Source: Fulvimarina pelagi HTCC2506
GTDB taxonomy: Bacteria > Pseudomonadota > Alphaproteobacteria > Rhizobiales > Rhizobiaceae
Assembly (NCBI RefSeq): GCF_000153705.1
Contig: NZ_DS022272.1
Coordinates: 1,867,839 to 1,931,838, forward strand
Length of the DNA: 64,000 nt
Direction of reading: 5' to 3'
A model generated the notes under the pieces. The model was not told the DNA's origin. It ran no database searches and saw nothing but the letters and a program-made list of their open reading frames with translations. This document shows, piece by piece, positions 20,206-28,685 of this stretch (the stretch's first letter is position 1; each line of letters starts with the position of its first letter). The position numbers and the translations under genes are program-made.

Positions 20206-20666
20206 CGGGGCAATTCCCTGCTGGTCCAAGAAAATGTCGGCACGGCGCGACCTGCCTGTGTCGGCGCATGCGGATCGTCTCGCATGGCGGATCGGCGGCC
20301 CGGCCTGGTTGGAACCGTTATAAACTTCCCATGACAGGTGCATGACGCCTCTTGCAGTCATTCATCACGCACTTATGGACTGCGCCGACATCGTTCCGGC
20401 GACCCTCCGCTCCTTCGTCGCCTCGGCCTCCGCACTTCTCTATCGTCACCCCGGCCTCGCCGCTTGTTCCTCGTCACCCCGGCCTCCGAGCCGGGGTCCA
20501 TTCCTCTGCACGCTCGGCATGTTCGGTGGTCCCAGCGCAACCTTATCGAGGAGGATGGGCCACAGGAATGGATTCCGGCTCGGAGGCCGGAATGACGAGA
20601 ATTTGGGAAGGTGCCGGAATGACGAGAATCTAGAGCAAGTCGCGATCAGGAGTTCGGCATCACCCC
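20206..20666. other. Intergenic region upstream of phoX
   Basis: About 460 bases without a gene. The left half is the phoX leader and promoter region. The right half (from about 20442) is taken up by REP-like palindromes described separately. Short frames here are repeat-derived. Confidence 0.5.
20471..20600. repeat. REP-like palindromic element, head-to-head pair
   Basis: The unit at 20471-20505 (TCGTCACCCCGGCCTCCGAG, then CCGGGGTCCATTCC) recurs as a near-exact inverted copy at 20561-20600. The two arms are separated by about 55 bases. Each unit is itself a small palindrome (CCGGCCTCCGAGCCGG). Partial extra copies lie at about 20443 and 20612. The same family occurs at 21046, 25248 and 56250, always between genes. 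Confidence 0.8.
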
Positions 20667-20954
20667 CTACCACCCCATCCCGCGATAGAGTTCGTACCAT
20701 TCCGGATTGATCGACTCGATCAGATCGATCTTCCACTGCCGCCGCCAGTTCTTGATCGCCTTCTCCCGGCAGATCGCGTCGTGAATATCGAAGTGCTCCT
20801 CGTACCACACGAGGCGGGTGCACCCATACCGGCTGGTGAACCCCAGCGTCAGGCCTTCCTTGTGCTTATAGACCCGGTTCGCGAGATCAGAGGTCACGCC
20901 GGTATAGAGCGTTCCACCCTTCTTGTTCGTTGTGATGTAGACATACCCGGTCAT
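20667..20954 (-). CDS. GIY-YIG nuclease-domain protein
   Basis: Single-domain GIY-YIG protein of 95 residues. The two halves of the signature are YVYITTNKKGGTLYTGVTSD, with the first Tyr motif read as VYI and the second as YTG. They are followed by the conserved Arg (NRVYKHK) and a Glu in ICREKAIKNWRR. Stand-alone members of this size are common next to repeats in alphaproteobacteria and their function is not established. It is flanked on both sides by REP-like repeats. Confidence 0.85.
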   Translation of the reverse strand: MTGYVYITTNKKGGTLYTGVTSDLANRVYKHKEGLTLGFTSRYGCTRLVWYEEHFDIHDAICREKAIKNWRRQWKIDLIESINPEWYELYRGMGW

Positions 20955-21045
20955 GCGCCATGGTTGTGCGATGCACTAAGAAAGAGCAAGACAAGAGTCT
21001 CCCCTCCACTCGCCACCTTCTTCATCTACCGCCGCCCCTCCTCCT

Positions 21046-21120
21046 TCGTCACCCCGGCCTCCGAGCCGGGGTCCATTCCTCTCCCCTTTCGTCACATTCG
21101 GTGGTGCCACCGCCACCCTC
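21046..21120. repeat. REP-like element, second copy
   Basis: The first 37 bases repeat the 20471 unit exactly (TCGTCACCCCGGCCTCCGAG, then CCGGGGTCCATTCCTCT). Similarity continues at 21097-21118 (ATTCGGTGGT followed by a CC-rich stretch) to the sequence following the first copy. The opposite arm is decayed. It lies between the GIY-YIG gene and the restriction gene remnant, 54 bases from the end of the latter. Confidence 0.75.
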
Positions 21121-21173
21121 ATCAGGGATGAACGGCCTCGGGAATGCGCGCCATCACGAGAGGCCGCCGCGCC

Positions 21174-21761
21174 TCACCGCACCACGAAATACTTCCCGTC
21201 CCCCTCCCGCGCCGCGCCCAGAGACGCAAGCAGCGACAGCACCCTCGCCACCCGCGCCTTCCGGTTCGCCGTGTTCCGCCCGTCGAAGGCGGACGCGACG
21301 TCCTCGGGCGCGGCCGGCGCCGGGGCCTTGCCCAGCATGTCGCGGATGAGGCGGATCTGGTCGTCGCCGGTGGTGGGCCATTTCGGGCGGCCGGCGCTGG
21401 CGGCGATGGGAACGGCGATGTCGAGATCGGCCTGTTCGTCCTCGGCAGGTTTCGGGGCTTTCGCGCCGAGCTTGGGGATCTGGTAGTCCGGCCGCAGCCA
21501 GCGCACATGGCCCTTGGCTTCCTCGGCCTGCCGCTCGACATTAAGCGCGACGAGGCGGGCGAGGAGTTCCTCCTCGGCGGCCTCCTGATCCTCCGATTTG
21601 AGGGAAGACGGCAGGGTCGCGCCGGGCCGCCCGACGATGCGTGTTCCCAGATCCTCCCAGCCATAGGCTTCGAAGGCGAGACGGTCGATCTCGTCGTGCA
21701 TGTCCTTCAACACGGAGACGAGCCCCGCCTCGTGGATGTCGCGCTCCTTTTCTTTAATCGC
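21174..21761 (-). pseudogene. C-terminal remnant of an MmeI-like restriction-modification enzyme
   Basis: The open frame runs from about 21818 to the stop at 21174. The recognisable part begins near DIHEAGLVSVLKDMHDEIDR and continues with LAFEAYGWEDLG, the C-terminal domain signature of MmeI-type enzymes. A typical tail follows: ARLVALNVERQAEE, RWLRPDYQIP and KARVARVLSLLASLG. There is no credible start; the first usable codon is GTG at 21713. It is G+C-rich like the N-terminal part at 23190-25091 and same-strand. The A+T-rich orphan gene between them separates the two pieces of what was one gene. Confidence 0.85.
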
Positions 21762-21811
21762 TGATAAATCTTTTACTATGGCTGAGCTGTGGAGCTTCGA
21801 TCCTCGTAATC

Positions 21812-23188
21812 TCAGCGGTCACGATTGATGGGGCGGCCGTAATCTGTCGACTTATTCTCTAAATAGTCCGGCGTCACAGAAGGCTCCGACCATCGGTTAT
21901 CTTTGTGTTTTAAGATTGATTTTGTTGCCTTCTCGAATAAGGTACCGAGGCGCTCGGTGTTTATCATATCCGTTGCCATCGATCTATACATTCGGCCGAA
22001 ATGTCTGTTTCTATAGTTGGCAAACAGCGACCCAAGACTTTTATTGAAACTGACGGTTGGCCCTGCAAAGCCAACGGCCAGACCCATGCCTGCGCTGCTT
22101 TTATCCACGGAATTTGTTTTCTCTAGCAAAGCTTTCAAAGCTTCATTCAAACCTTTGTATATCGAATTGATTTCTGTATATTTTTCTAGACCCTCGAGAT
22201 GCTGAAGGTTGCTGAGAATGTTCCTACAATTGACAAATTCCGAGCGTTCTCGTTGCTCATATGCTGCATCGATAGCTTCAGCAGGACTTTCACATATTGA
22301 GAGAAAGTACGAGGTCATGAAAGGCAATCGTAGAGCGAATTGCGACATCCCTGACGGTTTAAGAATGCTTGACACGCAGTCGCTGGCGCTATCATTGAGA
22401 TTACTAATCAAGCCTCGTATATCGGCGCCATCTCCGGCCAGCATAACGCCTTCGCAAAACGTATCACGCAATGGCGATAGGCGTGCGATACCACCTAGAT
22501 GTCGAGCGCATTCGTTGTAGAAAAAAGAGCGCTCTGCGCACCAGCCAAATCCAAATATTACTTTTTCTAGAGTGTCTCTGTGGCCCATACCTTTGAAATT
22601 TGGATTATTTTTTGATATTTCGTGTATCAAACTCTTCACGTCGCCAACTTCTGAGCCGTCGAGAAGAATTTTTGGCGCGGTGATCGCCCTGCCAGATCGA
22701 TCTGCATCCGCGTTTTCATTGCCGAAAGATGCAGATACGCCGCTTTCGTAGTTAATATTATTGCGATCTCTCACTAAGTAGCTCAGAGTGAGATACTCAC
22801 TAGAGGTAAATACATCCCATCGAACCTGGGGATGGACTTTGAGTGCCTCAAAGAAATATACGGCATCCCCAACTGGCTTAGCGTCTTTAATATCAAATAT
22901 TAAGCTTTCAGCGTACTTACTAGCCTCTTTTGATATATCATCGTAGGGAACGTCATATTTAGAAATCATATTGATATAAGGAAAAGATTTATGTCTTGAA
23001 TCTCGGTGATAGCCTATGTAATCATCAATTGCGTGGATCTTCTCGCTAAAGACAATAGAATTCAACAGTCTTTCAAGGCAGCAAATATCGTTTTCAGCAT
23101 TTGCTGTATTTAGAGTTTTAGAATGTCCTAATAATCGCTGCACGCCGCTCAATGTAGCGTTATCAATAATTACATCACTTCTGTCCAT
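21812..23188 (-). CDS. Orphan A+T-rich gene inserted in the restriction gene
   Basis: A protein of 458 residues that I do not recognise. It has no signal peptide, no transmembrane segment and no nucleotide-binding or nuclease motif that I can see. It looks soluble and mostly helical; the segment GFGWCAERSFFYNECARHLG and the Gly-rich GMGLAVGFAGPTVSF stand out. Base composition is strikingly A+T-rich compared with both neighbours; the 60 bases from 22921 hold only 18 G or C. The ATG at 23188 follows the stop of the upstream restriction fragment by one base (TAACATG) and has an AGGAA site inside that fragment. A TTG at 23206 would be the alternative. Codon use and composition indicate horizontal acquisition. 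Confidence 0.75.
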   Translation of the reverse strand: MDRSDVIIDNATLSGVQRLLGHSKTLNTANAENDICCLERLLNSIVFSEKIHAIDDYIGYHRDSRHKSFPYINMISKYDVPYDDISKEASKYAESLIFDIKDAKPVGDAVYFFEALKVHPQVRWDVFTSSEYLTLSYLVRDRNNINYESGVSASFGNENADADRSGRAITAPKILLDGSEVGDVKSLIHEISKNNPNFKGMGHRDTLEKVIFGFGWCAERSFFYNECARHLGGIARLSPLRDTFCEGVMLAGDGADIRGLISNLNDSASDCVSSILKPSGMSQFALRLPFMTSYFLSICESPAEAIDAAYEQRERSEFVNCRNILSNLQHLEGLEKYTEINSIYKGLNEALKALLEKTNSVDKSSAGMGLAVGFAGPTVSFNKSLGSLFANYRNRHFGRMYRSMATDMINTERLGTLFEKATKSILKHKDNRWSEPSVTPDYLENKSTDYGRPINRDR

Positions 23189-23189
23189 G

Positions 23190-25091
23190 TTATTGATTCC
23201 TGTCAAAAATTGAATAGTGCATCTGATCAGTGATTTTTCCTAGCCGCGCTTTCCAGACGGCTTCGGCATAACCGTCGCCGAGTTCGGCCCTTAAATCCTT
23301 GCCGCCGATGAAGGGCGGATTGCCGACGACGAACTCCGCCTCCGGCCATTCGGCGGGTTTCGGGTTTATGTAGGTCAACACCTCCACCACCGCCTCGCCG
23401 CCCGGCACCTCCTCGCCGGTGACCGGATGGCGCTTCATGGTGACGCCGTCCCAGCGGGTGAGCGGCTTGCCGCTGGCGTCGCGGGCGATCTCCGTGCCGT
23501 CATAGGCGAGGATCGCATCCTGCTGGCGGATCGTGCCATAGGCGTGCAGCACCGGCTCGGTGATCGCCGACAGCCCGTTCGTCTTCAGCTGCCATTTGAT
23601 GAAGCCGATCCACAGGACGAGATCGGCGATGGCGACGGCGCGGGGGTTGATTTCGGGGCCGTAGAACTGACGCGGGCCCACCGTCTCGCCTTCCATGGCA
23701 AAGCGCGGGGCGTCCTCGCCCAGCTCGTCCAGCGCCTCCAGCACCTCGCCTTCCAGCCGCTTCATCAGCTCCAGCGCCACATAGAGGAAGTTGCCGGTAC
23801 CGCAGGCGGGATCGAGCACGCGGGTGGTGCAGAGGGTGTGGTGGAACGCCTTCACCTTGGCGATCGCGGCCGCGTCCTTGTTCTGGTCGTGGAGGTCCTT
23901 CACCTCCGCCTTCACCTGGTCCCAGTCGTCGCGCAGGGGCTCGATGATGGTGGGGACGACGAGCCGCTCCACATAGGCGCGGGGCGTATAATGCGCGCCG
24001 AGCTTGGAACGTTCGCGCGAATTGAGCGCGCGTTCCAGCAGCGTGCCGAAGATGTCGGGCTCCACCTCGCGCCAGTCGCGATTGGCCGCGATGAAAAGCT
24101 CCGTGATGCCGTCGCCATCGAGCGGCAGGGCCTTGGCGGACTTGAAGAGCGAGCCGTTGAAGCGCTTCAGGCTCGCCATCATGCGCGGCTCGTAGCCGCC
24201 GGAATCCATCACGGTCCAGAGATGTTCGAGCGCGGGCACGAATTGCCGGGGTTTCTCGCGCAGCTCTTCGAGCAGGGTTTCGAAGGCGTGCTTGGGGATC
24301 AGCTCCACATCCTCGGCGAACATGGTGAAGAGGCAGCGCATGAGAAATTCGGCGACGTCCTTCGGATCGTGCTTGCCTTCGAGGCGCTTGGCGATGCGGG
24401 CGAGCCGCTCGGCGATGTCGCGGGTGACCTCGGCGCTCTTCTTCGCCGGATCGAGCGAGTGCGGATCGAGCCAGATGGCCGCGAGGCGCTGCTGAATGGC
24501 CTCGTCTCGCAGGTCGTCCATGGTGATGCGGTAGGAGCGGCGATCGGGGAAGTGGGCGTAGTTCTTGCCCTGGCCGGAGAAGTCCGCGAAGACCTCGATG
24601 ACGTTGCCGACGTCGACCACGAGGATGAAGGGCGGGTAGCCGTGGGAGACCGGCAGGGAGCGGGCGTAGTTCTCCGCCTGCCGCCGGGCCTCCACCATCA
24701 CCTCGTCCCAGCGCCGCCCGCCGCGCCTGGCATGCCCCGGTTTCATCTGCCCGGCGTCCTCTCCGAGGAGCGCGAGCTGTTCGGCGCTTTTCTTCCGGCT
24801 CTGGCGGTTGGCGCTCTGCTTGGCCTCGAGAATGGAAGAGCCGCGCCTGTAGCAATCGATCCGGCCGGGCGTCGACGAACCGTCCGGATGCTTGAAGTCC
24901 ACCCGCCGCTCGAAGGCATAGTCGTTTCGCGCGTTCTCCTCCGTCGCGAAATCGGGCTGCGGCAGGCCGAGCGCATCGGTGAGGCGCATGACGAAAGGCT
25001 GCGCATTCGCCATCTCCGCCCCGCCCGATCGCGTGACCTCCGCGATGAGGCGATCGAGCTTTTCGGGATCGGCGGCGGGCAGAGACGTCAT
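23190..25091 (-). CDS. MmeI-like type IIL/IIG restriction-modification enzyme, truncated before target recognition
   Basis: N-terminal part of a fused restriction-methyltransferase, 633 residues from the ATG at 25091. In order it shows a nuclease motif, GRIDCYRRGSSILEAKQ (Asp79, Glu89, Lys91, the D-x9-ExK pattern of MmeI). A helical region follows, then methyltransferase motif I LDPACGTGNFLY at about residue 425, and motif IV NPPF at 591-594. After WKAR the sequence leaves the family and ends in a 17-residue unrelated tail. Full-length enzymes continue through a target-recognition domain and a C-terminal domain; the latter survives at 21174. A complete nuclease and methylase core without target recognition is probably inactive or altered. 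No good ribosome site is seen; ATG 25109 is an alternative start. Confidence 0.85.
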   Translation of the reverse strand: MTSLPAADPEKLDRLIAEVTRSGGAEMANAQPFVMRLTDALGLPQPDFATEENARNDYAFERRVDFKHPDGSSTPGRIDCYRRGSSILEAKQSANRQSRKKSAEQLALLGEDAGQMKPGHARRGGRRWDEVMVEARRQAENYARSLPVSHGYPPFILVVDVGNVIEVFADFSGQGKNYAHFPDRRSYRITMDDLRDEAIQQRLAAIWLDPHSLDPAKKSAEVTRDIAERLARIAKRLEGKHDPKDVAEFLMRCLFTMFAEDVELIPKHAFETLLEELREKPRQFVPALEHLWTVMDSGGYEPRMMASLKRFNGSLFKSAKALPLDGDGITELFIAANRDWREVEPDIFGTLLERALNSRERSKLGAHYTPRAYVERLVVPTIIEPLRDDWDQVKAEVKDLHDQNKDAAAIAKVKAFHHTLCTTRVLDPACGTGNFLYVALELMKRLEGEVLEALDELGEDAPRFAMEGETVGPRQFYGPEINPRAVAIADLVLWIGFIKWQLKTNGLSAITEPVLHAYGTIRQQDAILAYDGTEIARDASGKPLTRWDGVTMKRHPVTGEEVPGGEAVVEVLTYINPKPAEWPEAEFVVGNPPFIGGKDLRAELGDGYAEAVWKARLGKITDQMHYSIFDRNQ

Positions 25092-25247
25092 GCGGCGTGA
25101 ATCAACCATGCGATGCGTTTTGATCGTTCTGCCATGGATATCGATGCTTGAGTAGGGTTGGGAGACGACAGACGACGACGCACCTCTGACGTCATTACGG
25201 TCTCGCCTGCGCCCGCATTACCAAGATGCTCCGCCCAAACCGTCCTC

Positions 25248-25280
25248 CGTCATTCTCGGGCTCCGTCCCGAGAATCCAGG
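25248..25280. repeat. REP-like palindromic unit
   Basis: CGTCATTCTCGGGCTCCGTC followed by CCGAGAATCCAGG: a hairpin (ATTCTCGGG with CCCGAGAAT) with the same CGTCA start and TCCAGG end as the units at 20471 and 56250. It lies in the 276-base gap between the restriction gene and pnp. Confidence 0.65.
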
Positions 25281-25309
25281 CGAACTCGCGGCAAGCCCTC
25301 AAACGAAAA

Positions 25310-25339
25310 GAACGCGCCGGGGTCATCCCCGACGCGTTC
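25310..25339 (-). terminator. Rho-independent terminator of pnp
   Basis: A 13-base stem with one mismatch (GAACGCGCCGGGG with CCCCGACGCGTTC) and a 4-base loop. It is followed on the minus strand by CTTTTCGTTT. It starts about 30 bases after the pnp stop. Confidence 0.85.
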
Positions 25340-25367
25340 GAAATCGTCAGCGAAGGAACGCCGCAGC

Positions 25368-27503
25368 TCAGGCCGCGTCGTCTTCCTTGCTCTTTTTGAT
25401 CTCTTCGCCCGAATCCTGGTCGACGACCTTCATCGACAGGCGCACCTTGCCGCGCTCGTCGAAGCCCATGAGCTTGACCCAGACCTTGTCGCCTTCCTTG
25501 ACGACGTCCGTCGTCTTGGCGACGCGGCCCTCGCCGAGCTGGGAGATGTGGACGAGGCCGTCGCGCGAGCCGAAGAAGTTGACGAACGCGCCGAACTCCA
25601 CCGTCTTCACCACCGTGCCCTCGTAGACCTCGCCGACTTCAGGCTCGGCGACGATCGAGTGGATCCACTTCTTGGCGGCCTCGATCTCCTTGCCCGAGGA
25701 GGACGCGATCTTGATCACGCCGTCGTCGTCGATGTTGATCTTGGCGCCGGTCTTTTCCACGATCTCGCGGATCACCTTGCCGCCCGAGCCGATCACGTCG
25801 CGGATCTTGTCGGTCGGGATCTGCATCACCTCGATGCGCGGCGCGAACTCGCCGAGCTCGGAGCGGGCTTCGCCCAGCGCCTTGTTCATCTCGCCGAGGA
25901 TGTGGACGCGGCCGCCCTTCGCCTGGTCGAGCGCCACCTTCATGATCTCTTCGGTGATGCCCTGGATCTTGATGTCCATCTGGAGCGAGGTGATGCCCTC
26001 CTCCGTGCCGGCCACCTTGAAGTCCATGTCGCCGAGATGGTCCTCGTCGCCGAGGATATCCGACAGCACCGCGAAGCGCTCGCCTTCCTTGATGAGGCCC
26101 ATGGCGATGCCCGCCACCGGACGCTTCAGCGGAACGCCGGCATCCATGAAGGCCAGCGACGTGCCGCAGACCGTCGCCATTGACGACGAACCGTTCGACT
26201 CGGTGATCTCCGACACCGCGCGCAGCGTATACGGGAACTGCTCGGCCGCCGGCAGCATCGGACGGATCGCGCGCCAGGCGAGCTTGCCGTGGCCGATCTC
26301 GCGGCGTCCGGGCGAACCCATGCGGCCTGTCTCGCCCACCGAATAGGGCGGGAAGTTGTAATGGAGCAGGAAGCGCTCCTTGTACGTCCCCGTCAGCGCG
26401 TCGACGAACTGCTCGTCTTCACCTGTACCAAGAGTCGCCACCACCAGCGCCTGGGTCTCGCCTCTGGTGAACAGCGCCGAGCCGTGGGTGCGCGGCAGGA
26501 TGCCGACCTCCGAGACGATCTTGCGCACCGTATCCAGCGAACGCCCATCAATACGGCTTTGCGTGTCGAGGATGTTCCAGCGCACGATCTTCGCCTGCAG
26601 GCTCTTGAAGACCGCGTTCACCTCTTCCTTGGTGAACTTCGGCTCGTCCTCGCCCTCGGGAAGGAAGTGCGCGACCACCTTCTCCTTGGCGGTGGCGACC
26701 GCGTTGGTGCGCTCCTGCTTGTCGGTGATCTTGTAGGCCGCGCGCAGGTCGTCCTCGGCGAGCTTCAGCATCTCACCTTCGAGCGCGGAATGGTCCGGCG
26801 CATTGTGCTCGCGCGGTTCCTTGGCGGCGACTTCCGCCAGCTTGATGATCGCGTCGATCACCGGCTGGAACGAGCGATGGCCTTCCATCACTGCGCCCAG
26901 CATCACGTCTTCGGAAAGCTCGTGCGCTTCCGATTCCACCATCAGGACGGCGTCCTTGGTGCCCGCGACCACCAGATCAAGAGCCGATTCCGGCATCTCG
27001 TCCACATTGGGGTTCACCTTGTACTCGCCGTTGATGTAGCCGACGCGCGCGCCGCCGATCGGGCCCATGAAGGGAACGCCCGAAAGCGTCAGCGCAGCCG
27101 AAGCCGCGACCATCGCGACGACGTCCGGATCGTTTTCCAGGTCATGCTGCAGAACCGTGAGCACAACCTGCGTGTCGTTCTTGTAGCCTTCGGCGAAGAG
27201 CGGGCGGATCGGCCGGTCGATGAGGCGCGAGGTCAGCGTCTCCTTCTCGCTCGGGCGTCCCTCGCGCTTGAAGAACCCGCCGGGGATCTTGCCCGCCGCG
27301 AAGGTCTTTTCCTGGTAGTTGACGGTCAGCGGAAAGAAGTCGAAGCCCGCCTTGGGCTGCTTTTCGGAGACGACCGTCGCCATCACCACGGTCTCGCCAT
27401 AGGTCGCGAGCACCGCGCCGTCGGCCTGCCGGGCGATCTTGCCGGTTTCGAGGGTCAGCCGGCGGCCGGCCCAGTCGATCTCCACCTTGTGGGAATTGAA
27501 CAT
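25368..27503 (-). CDS. pnp: Polyribonucleotide nucleotidyltransferase (PNPase)
   Basis: Exoribonuclease of 711 residues that degrades RNA 3' to 5' with phosphate; part of RNA turnover. Two RNase PH domains are seen. The first holds [21 protein letters not shown], and the second [14 protein letters not shown] and [16 protein letters not shown] with the catalytic acidic residues. A KH domain ([12 protein letters not shown]) and an S1 domain ([16 protein letters not shown]) follow at the C-terminus, with a charged tail. It lies downstream of rpsO on the same strand, the usual order. Confidence 0.97.
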   Translation of the reverse strand: MFNSHKVEIDWAGRRLTLETGKIARQADGAVLATYGETVVMATVVSEKQPKAGFDFFPLTVNYQEKTFAAGKIPGGFFKREGRPSEKETLTSRLIDRPIRPLFAEGYKNDTQVVLTVLQHDLENDPDVVAMVAASAALTLSGVPFMGPIGGARVGYINGEYKVNPNVDEMPESALDLVVAGTKDAVLMVESEAHELSEDVMLGAVMEGHRSFQPVIDAIIKLAEVAAKEPREHNAPDHSALEGEMLKLAEDDLRAAYKITDKQERTNAVATAKEKVVAHFLPEGEDEPKFTKEEVNAVFKSLQAKIVRWNILDTQSRIDGRSLDTVRKIVSEVGILPRTHGSALFTRGETQALVVATLGTGEDEQFVDALTGTYKERFLLHYNFPPYSVGETGRMGSPGRREIGHGKLAWRAIRPMLPAAEQFPYTLRAVSEITESNGSSSMATVCGTSLAFMDAGVPLKRPVAGIAMGLIKEGERFAVLSDILGDEDHLGDMDFKVAGTEEGITSLQMDIKIQGITEEIMKVALDQAKGGRVHILGEMNKALGEARSELGEFAPRIEVMQIPTDKIRDVIGSGGKVIREIVEKTGAKINIDDDGVIKIASSSGKEIEAAKKWIHSIVAEPEVGEVYEGTVVKTVEFGAFVNFFGSRDGLVHISQLGEGRVAKTTDVVKEGDKVWVKLMGFDERGKVRLSMKVVDQDSGEEIKKSKEDDAA

Positions 27504-27960
27504 GTCATTGCCTTTGTTCTGTCAGGCGATCCGGGGGAGGTTTTCTCCCCTTCACCTTCGGCGCCGCCTGGTTCTCTCACCAGGTTCCAATTCGGCGCTT
27601 CACATCGGAACGGATCGCACATCGGGTGCGAACCTTGATCCACGGGCAAGACGATGAAGAGTTTCTGTCTCGGCGATGGTGCCGTATGGCCGGCCGCGTT
27701 CTTAGCAAAAGTTGCTCGACTTTTGCGCTCGCAAAAACTCGCCCACCTGGAAACTCTTGATGATCCTGCCCCATGACATCAAAATTCAGCGGTTGGTCCG
27801 CCGAGCGACGCTATACATCATCTCCCGGCGAATGTGAAACCGGCGGGCGCGACGTGAGGGACGGCCCGCCGGAAAATTTCGTGTGGCCCTCGCAGGATCA
27901 AGGGAAAGTGCTGAGCGGTTTCCCGCCCGCATCCTGCGAGCACCAAAAAAGCGTCAGCCT
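27504..27960 (-). promoter_or_regulatory. rpsO-pnp intergenic leader with hairpins
   Basis: No gene. It holds an 8-base inverted repeat, GCAAAAGT at 27705-27712 and ACTTTTGC at 27719-27726, and the GC-rich hairpin at 27840-27872 listed separately. In other bacteria the pnp leader folds into a stem cut by RNase III and used for PNPase autoregulation. A similar role here is inference. Confidence 0.45.
27840..27872 (-). terminator. Hairpin between rpsO and pnp, terminator or attenuator
   Basis: A 9-base perfect stem, CCGGCGGGC and GCCCGCCGG, with a 15-base loop. On the minus strand it is followed only by TTTCAC, so termination would be partial. It could reduce read-through from rpsO into pnp. 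Confidence 0.45.
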
Positions 27961-28230
27961 TTAGCGGCGGATGCCGAGCCGCTCGATCAGCGACTGGTAG
28001 CGCTGCTGATCCTTGCCCTTCACGTAGTCGAGAAGGCGGCGGCGCTGGGAGACCATCTTCAAGAGACCACGACGGGAATGATTGTCCTTGTGGTGACCCT
28101 TGAAGTGTTCGGTCAGATTGGTGATCCGCTCGGTGAGGAGGGCAACCTGAACTTCCGGCGAGCCGGTGTCGTTCTCCTTGGTGCCATACTCCTTCAGGAG
28201 CTCAGCCTTGCGTTCGGCCGTGATCGACAT
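27961..28230 (-). CDS. rpsO: 30S ribosomal protein S15
   Basis: Protein of 89 residues, full length for S15, which binds the central domain of 16S rRNA. The family sequence is clear: [41 protein letters not shown] and a C-terminus ending in ERLGIRR. AAAGG precedes the ATG. It is followed by pnp in the normal order, but truB, normally just upstream, is not present; the next genes upstream run the other way and are accessory. Confidence 0.98.
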   Translation of the reverse strand: MSITAERKAELLKEYGTKENDTGSPEVQVALLTERITNLTEHFKGHHKDNHSRRGLLKMVSQRRRLLDYVKGKDQQRYQSLIERLGIRR

Positions 28231-28685
28231 CGGGTATGCCTTTCTGTTCTTGGTTCCGGAGCCCTGACCGCGCCCGCCTTCAAGAGGCAGAACGCCAAGC
28301 CGAAGGGGCCCGGTGGTGATGGGGTCTCAACGATCGTTCATGAGTGAGGATCTTGAGCTCGGGACGCCGGTCGCCGGGATGTCGTCCAGCGACGGCCGCG
28401 TAGTCGACGAGCGACGGCTACGCCGGGCTCGTACGCGAGGGCATATAAGCGAAGTGTGGCGGGAATGATAGGGGCGTAGCGAAGCGAAGTTTGGGCCGAT
28501 AGCCGACCGTCCGGCATCGGTTAATAGGCTGAAAAGCTGCCGTTCAGTTTTAGCCCCTTTCAATTCATGCATAGCCAGTGCTTCCTGAACAGTTTCGGGC
28601 TCGAACGCTCGTCGCACGTCACAATCGGAAATTGACATTTATCCGACAAGACTGACTATCAGGGAGGATAAAACCAGGTTGTGGC
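28231..28685. other. Divergent intergenic region, boundary of an accessory module
   Basis: About 455 bases between rpsO (leftward) and the kinase operon (rightward). No truB fragment was recognised. A 103-codon leftward frame at 28327-28638 has no family features. The right end holds the candidate kinase promoter. The left end should hold the rpsO promoter. Confidence 0.5.
28632..28661 (+). promoter_or_regulatory. Candidate sigma-70-type promoter of the kinase operon
   Basis: TTGACA at 28632-28637 is a perfect -35 box. CTATCA at 28656-28661 is a weak -10, with an 18-base spacer. Transcription would begin near 28668, about 18 bases before the kinase ATG, so the leader would be very short. AGGGAGG at 28661 would then lie at or before the start site. 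Confidence 0.4.

Noticed and set aside
20443-21120. CRISPR array from the repeated units around the GIY-YIG gene
   Set aside because: The copies are few, unevenly spaced, inverted relative to each other and have no spacers of constant length; they fit REP-like elements.
21740-23240. Insertion sequence inside the restriction gene
   Set aside because: No terminal inverted repeats, target duplication or transposase motif was seen, and sequence of the host gene is missing, so simple transposition does not explain the locus.
28327-28638. 103-codon leftward frame between rpsO and the kinase
   Set aside because: It has no ribosome site, no conserved sequence and an Arg/Ser-rich composition typical of chance frames; it is not a truB fragment.
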